From NCBI GenBank assembly GCA_030065195.1, contig JASJDE010000015.1:1-41486 (forward strand): 41,486 nt of DNA, written 5' to 3'. The notes beneath the pieces are model-generated. The model worked only from the letters and a program-made list of their open reading frames with translations, ran no database searches and was not told the DNA's origin. Below, in pieces: positions 40,249 to 41,486 of the stretch. How positions within the stretch are numbered: position 1 is the stretch's first letter; each line of letters starts with the position of its first letter. The position numbers and the translations under genes are program-made. Source of the stretch: Erythrobacter sp. (GTDB lineage: Bacteria; Pseudomonadota; Alphaproteobacteria; Sphingomonadales; Sphingomonadaceae).

Positions 40249-41486
40249 ATGACAACAACGCGTTTCGCCCCTTCGCCCACAGGCCGGCTGCATGTCGGCA
40301 ATATCCGCACCGCGCTTCACAACTGGATGCTCGCTCGAAAAGCGGATGGGCAATTCATCCTGCGCATCGACGACACCGATGCCGAGCGCTCACGCGAAGA
40401 ATATGTCGGGGCAATCCGTGCAGACCTTGCCTGGCTTGGGATCGAAGCGGATCGCGAAGAGCGTCAGTCCGAGCGGCTCGACGCCTACGAAGCGGCCTTT
40501 GAGCGGCTGCGCGAAGCGGGCCGGATTTACCCGGCGTATGAAACGCAGCAGGAACTCGAACTCAAACGCAAGATTCTGCTCGGCCGCGGCCTCCCGCCAA
40601 TCTATGACCGCGCGGCGCTCAAGCTGACCGACGAGGAGCGGGCAGCGAAGGAAGCCGAAGGCACTCAGCCGCACTGGCGCTTCAAGCTTGACCATGACGA
40701 ACCCATCGCATGGGACGATGGGGTGCGCGGACAAGCCAAGTTCGATCCCGCACAGCTTTCCGACCCCGTGATCCGCCGAGCAGACGGATCGTGGCTCTAC
40801 ATGCTGCCGAGCACGGTGGACGATGTCGATATGGGCGTCACTCAGGTCCTGCGCGGTGAGGATCATGTCTCCAACACCGCGGTGCAGATCCAGATGTTCA
40901 CCGCGATGGGCGCGACCCCGCCAGACTTCGCCCACGAAGCGCTGCTGGTGGGCAAGGAAGGCAAGCTCTCCAAGCGCCTCGGCTCACTTGGCTGCGATGC
41001 TTTCCGCGAACGCGGGATTGAGCCTGAAGCCATTATCGCACTCCTTTCGCGTCTCGGCACCTCGCTGCCGGTCGAGCCAATCGCCGACCGCGCAAAGCTG
41101 CTCGAAACCTTCGACCTCTCCACCTTTGGACGGGCACCCGCCAAGTTCGACGATGCCGAGCTCGAACGGATCAACACCGCCATCGTTCACGCCATGCCGT
41201 TCGAGGCGGTGAAAGATCGCCTGCCCGAAGGCATGGACGAAGCCGGGTGGCATGCGGTCCAGCCCAATGTCTCGACCGTTGGCGAAGCGCAGGAATGGTG
41301 GCGGCTGGTCACCGGCCCGATCGAAACGGTGGAATTTTCCGACGAAGATCGCGCTTATCTCGCCGAAGCGGAGAAAGTTCTGGAGTGGGGCGAGAACCCA
41401 TGGGGCCAGCTAACCGAGACGCTTAAGCAGGCTACCGGTCGCAAGGGCAAGGCCCTGTTCCTGCCACTGCGTCAGGCGCTTACCGG
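40249..41486 (+). CDS. gltX: Glutamate-tRNA ligase, 5' part
   Basis: 412 residues are visible and the gene runs off the window. It charges tRNA with glutamate in the cytoplasm (class I synthetase). The nucleotide-binding HIGH motif is 'SPTGRLHVG' at residues 9-17, and the KMSKS-like loop is 'KLSKR' at 239-243 in 'GKEGKLSKRLGS'. 'RIDDTDAERS' and 'YMLPSTVDDVDMGVTQVLRGEDHVSN' are catalytic-domain signatures. Alphaproteobacteria often encode two GluRS paralogues; the spacing of motifs here suits the shorter (about 440-residue) form. The start has no strong Shine-Dalgarno sequence; CAGGC is the nearest candidate. Confidence 0.95.
   Translation, partial: MTTTRFAPSPTGRLHVGNIRTALHNWMLARKADGQFILRIDDTDAERSREEYVGAIRADLAWLGIEADREERQSERLDAYEAAFERLREAGRIYPAYETQQELELKRKILLGRGLPPIYDRAALKLTDEERAAKEAEGTQPHWRFKLDHDEPIAWDDGVRGQAKFDPAQLSDPVIRRADGSWLYMLPSTVDDVDMGVTQVLRGEDHVSNTAVQIQMFTAMGATPPDFAHEALLVGKEGKLSKRLGSLGCDAFRERGIEPEAIIALLSRLGTSLPVEPIADRAKLLETFDLSTFGRAPAKFDDAELERINTAIVHAMPFEAVKDRLPEGMDEAGWHAVQPNVSTVGEAQEWWRLVTGPIETVEFSDEDRAYLAEAEKVLEWGENPWGQLTETLKQATGRKGKALFLPLRQALT

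Overview
The window is high-GC bacterial chromosome, read as an alphaproteobacterium of the Sphingomonadales, most likely the Erythrobacteraceae (Erythrobacter/Qipengyuania/Altererythrobacter-like). This rests on the Caulobacter-type order of the Tad/Cpa pilus locus, the character of RpoB, RpoC and GroEL, a CIRCE-controlled groESL operon, and lineage-typical LVIVD-repeat and DUF885 proteins. No tRNA, rRNA, IS element, CRISPR array or prophage was recognised.

Layout. (1) 1-7.2 kb: the 3' end of an LVIVD-repeat protein converges on a DUF885 lipoprotein. A membrane-anchored TPR protein with nine 42-residue repeats follows, lying directly downstream of groES-groEL, which carries a perfect CIRCE element. 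(2) 7.2-20.5 kb: a MATE transporter, then a thirteen-gene Tad (Flp pilus) operon on the minus strand: flp, cpaB, cpaC, a very short CpaD-like lipoprotein gene, tadG, two tadE, cpaE, cpaF, tadB, tadC, a TPR lipoprotein gene and cpaA. Most junctions overlap or nearly abut. A candidate CtrA box and a -35 hexamer lie upstream of flp, and a strong hairpin separates flp from cpaB. (3) 20.7-22.9 kb: a DUF2569-like membrane protein converges on rplJ-rplL. (4) 23-29.9 kb: an accessory stretch between rplJL and rpoBC. It holds an AraC-type regulator, a secreted LamG/DUF1080-like protein whose ribosome binding site is locked in a hairpin, a lipoprotein with a glycoside-hydrolase-like barrel, a 41-aa exported peptide with DUF2975 and YozG-type XRE genes under three matching 17-bp palindromes, and two unrecognised genes. 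(5) 30-41.5 kb: rpoB-rpoC, an exported hypothetical protein, a small Cys-containing hypothetical protein, and the 5' part of gltX.

The Tad genes together encode a complete inner-membrane motor, secretin, prepilin peptidase, major pilin and pseudopilins for an adhesive type IVb pilus. The ribosomal protein genes rplJL and the RNA polymerase genes rpoBC, normally one co-directional block in bacteria, are here about 8 kb apart and divergent. The most notable signals outside known systems are the triple-palindrome XRE/DUF2975/small-peptide cassette, the RBS-sequestering hairpin at 23855-23891, the unknown two-gene unit beside rpoB, the TPR gene behind groEL, and a near-minimal CpaD.
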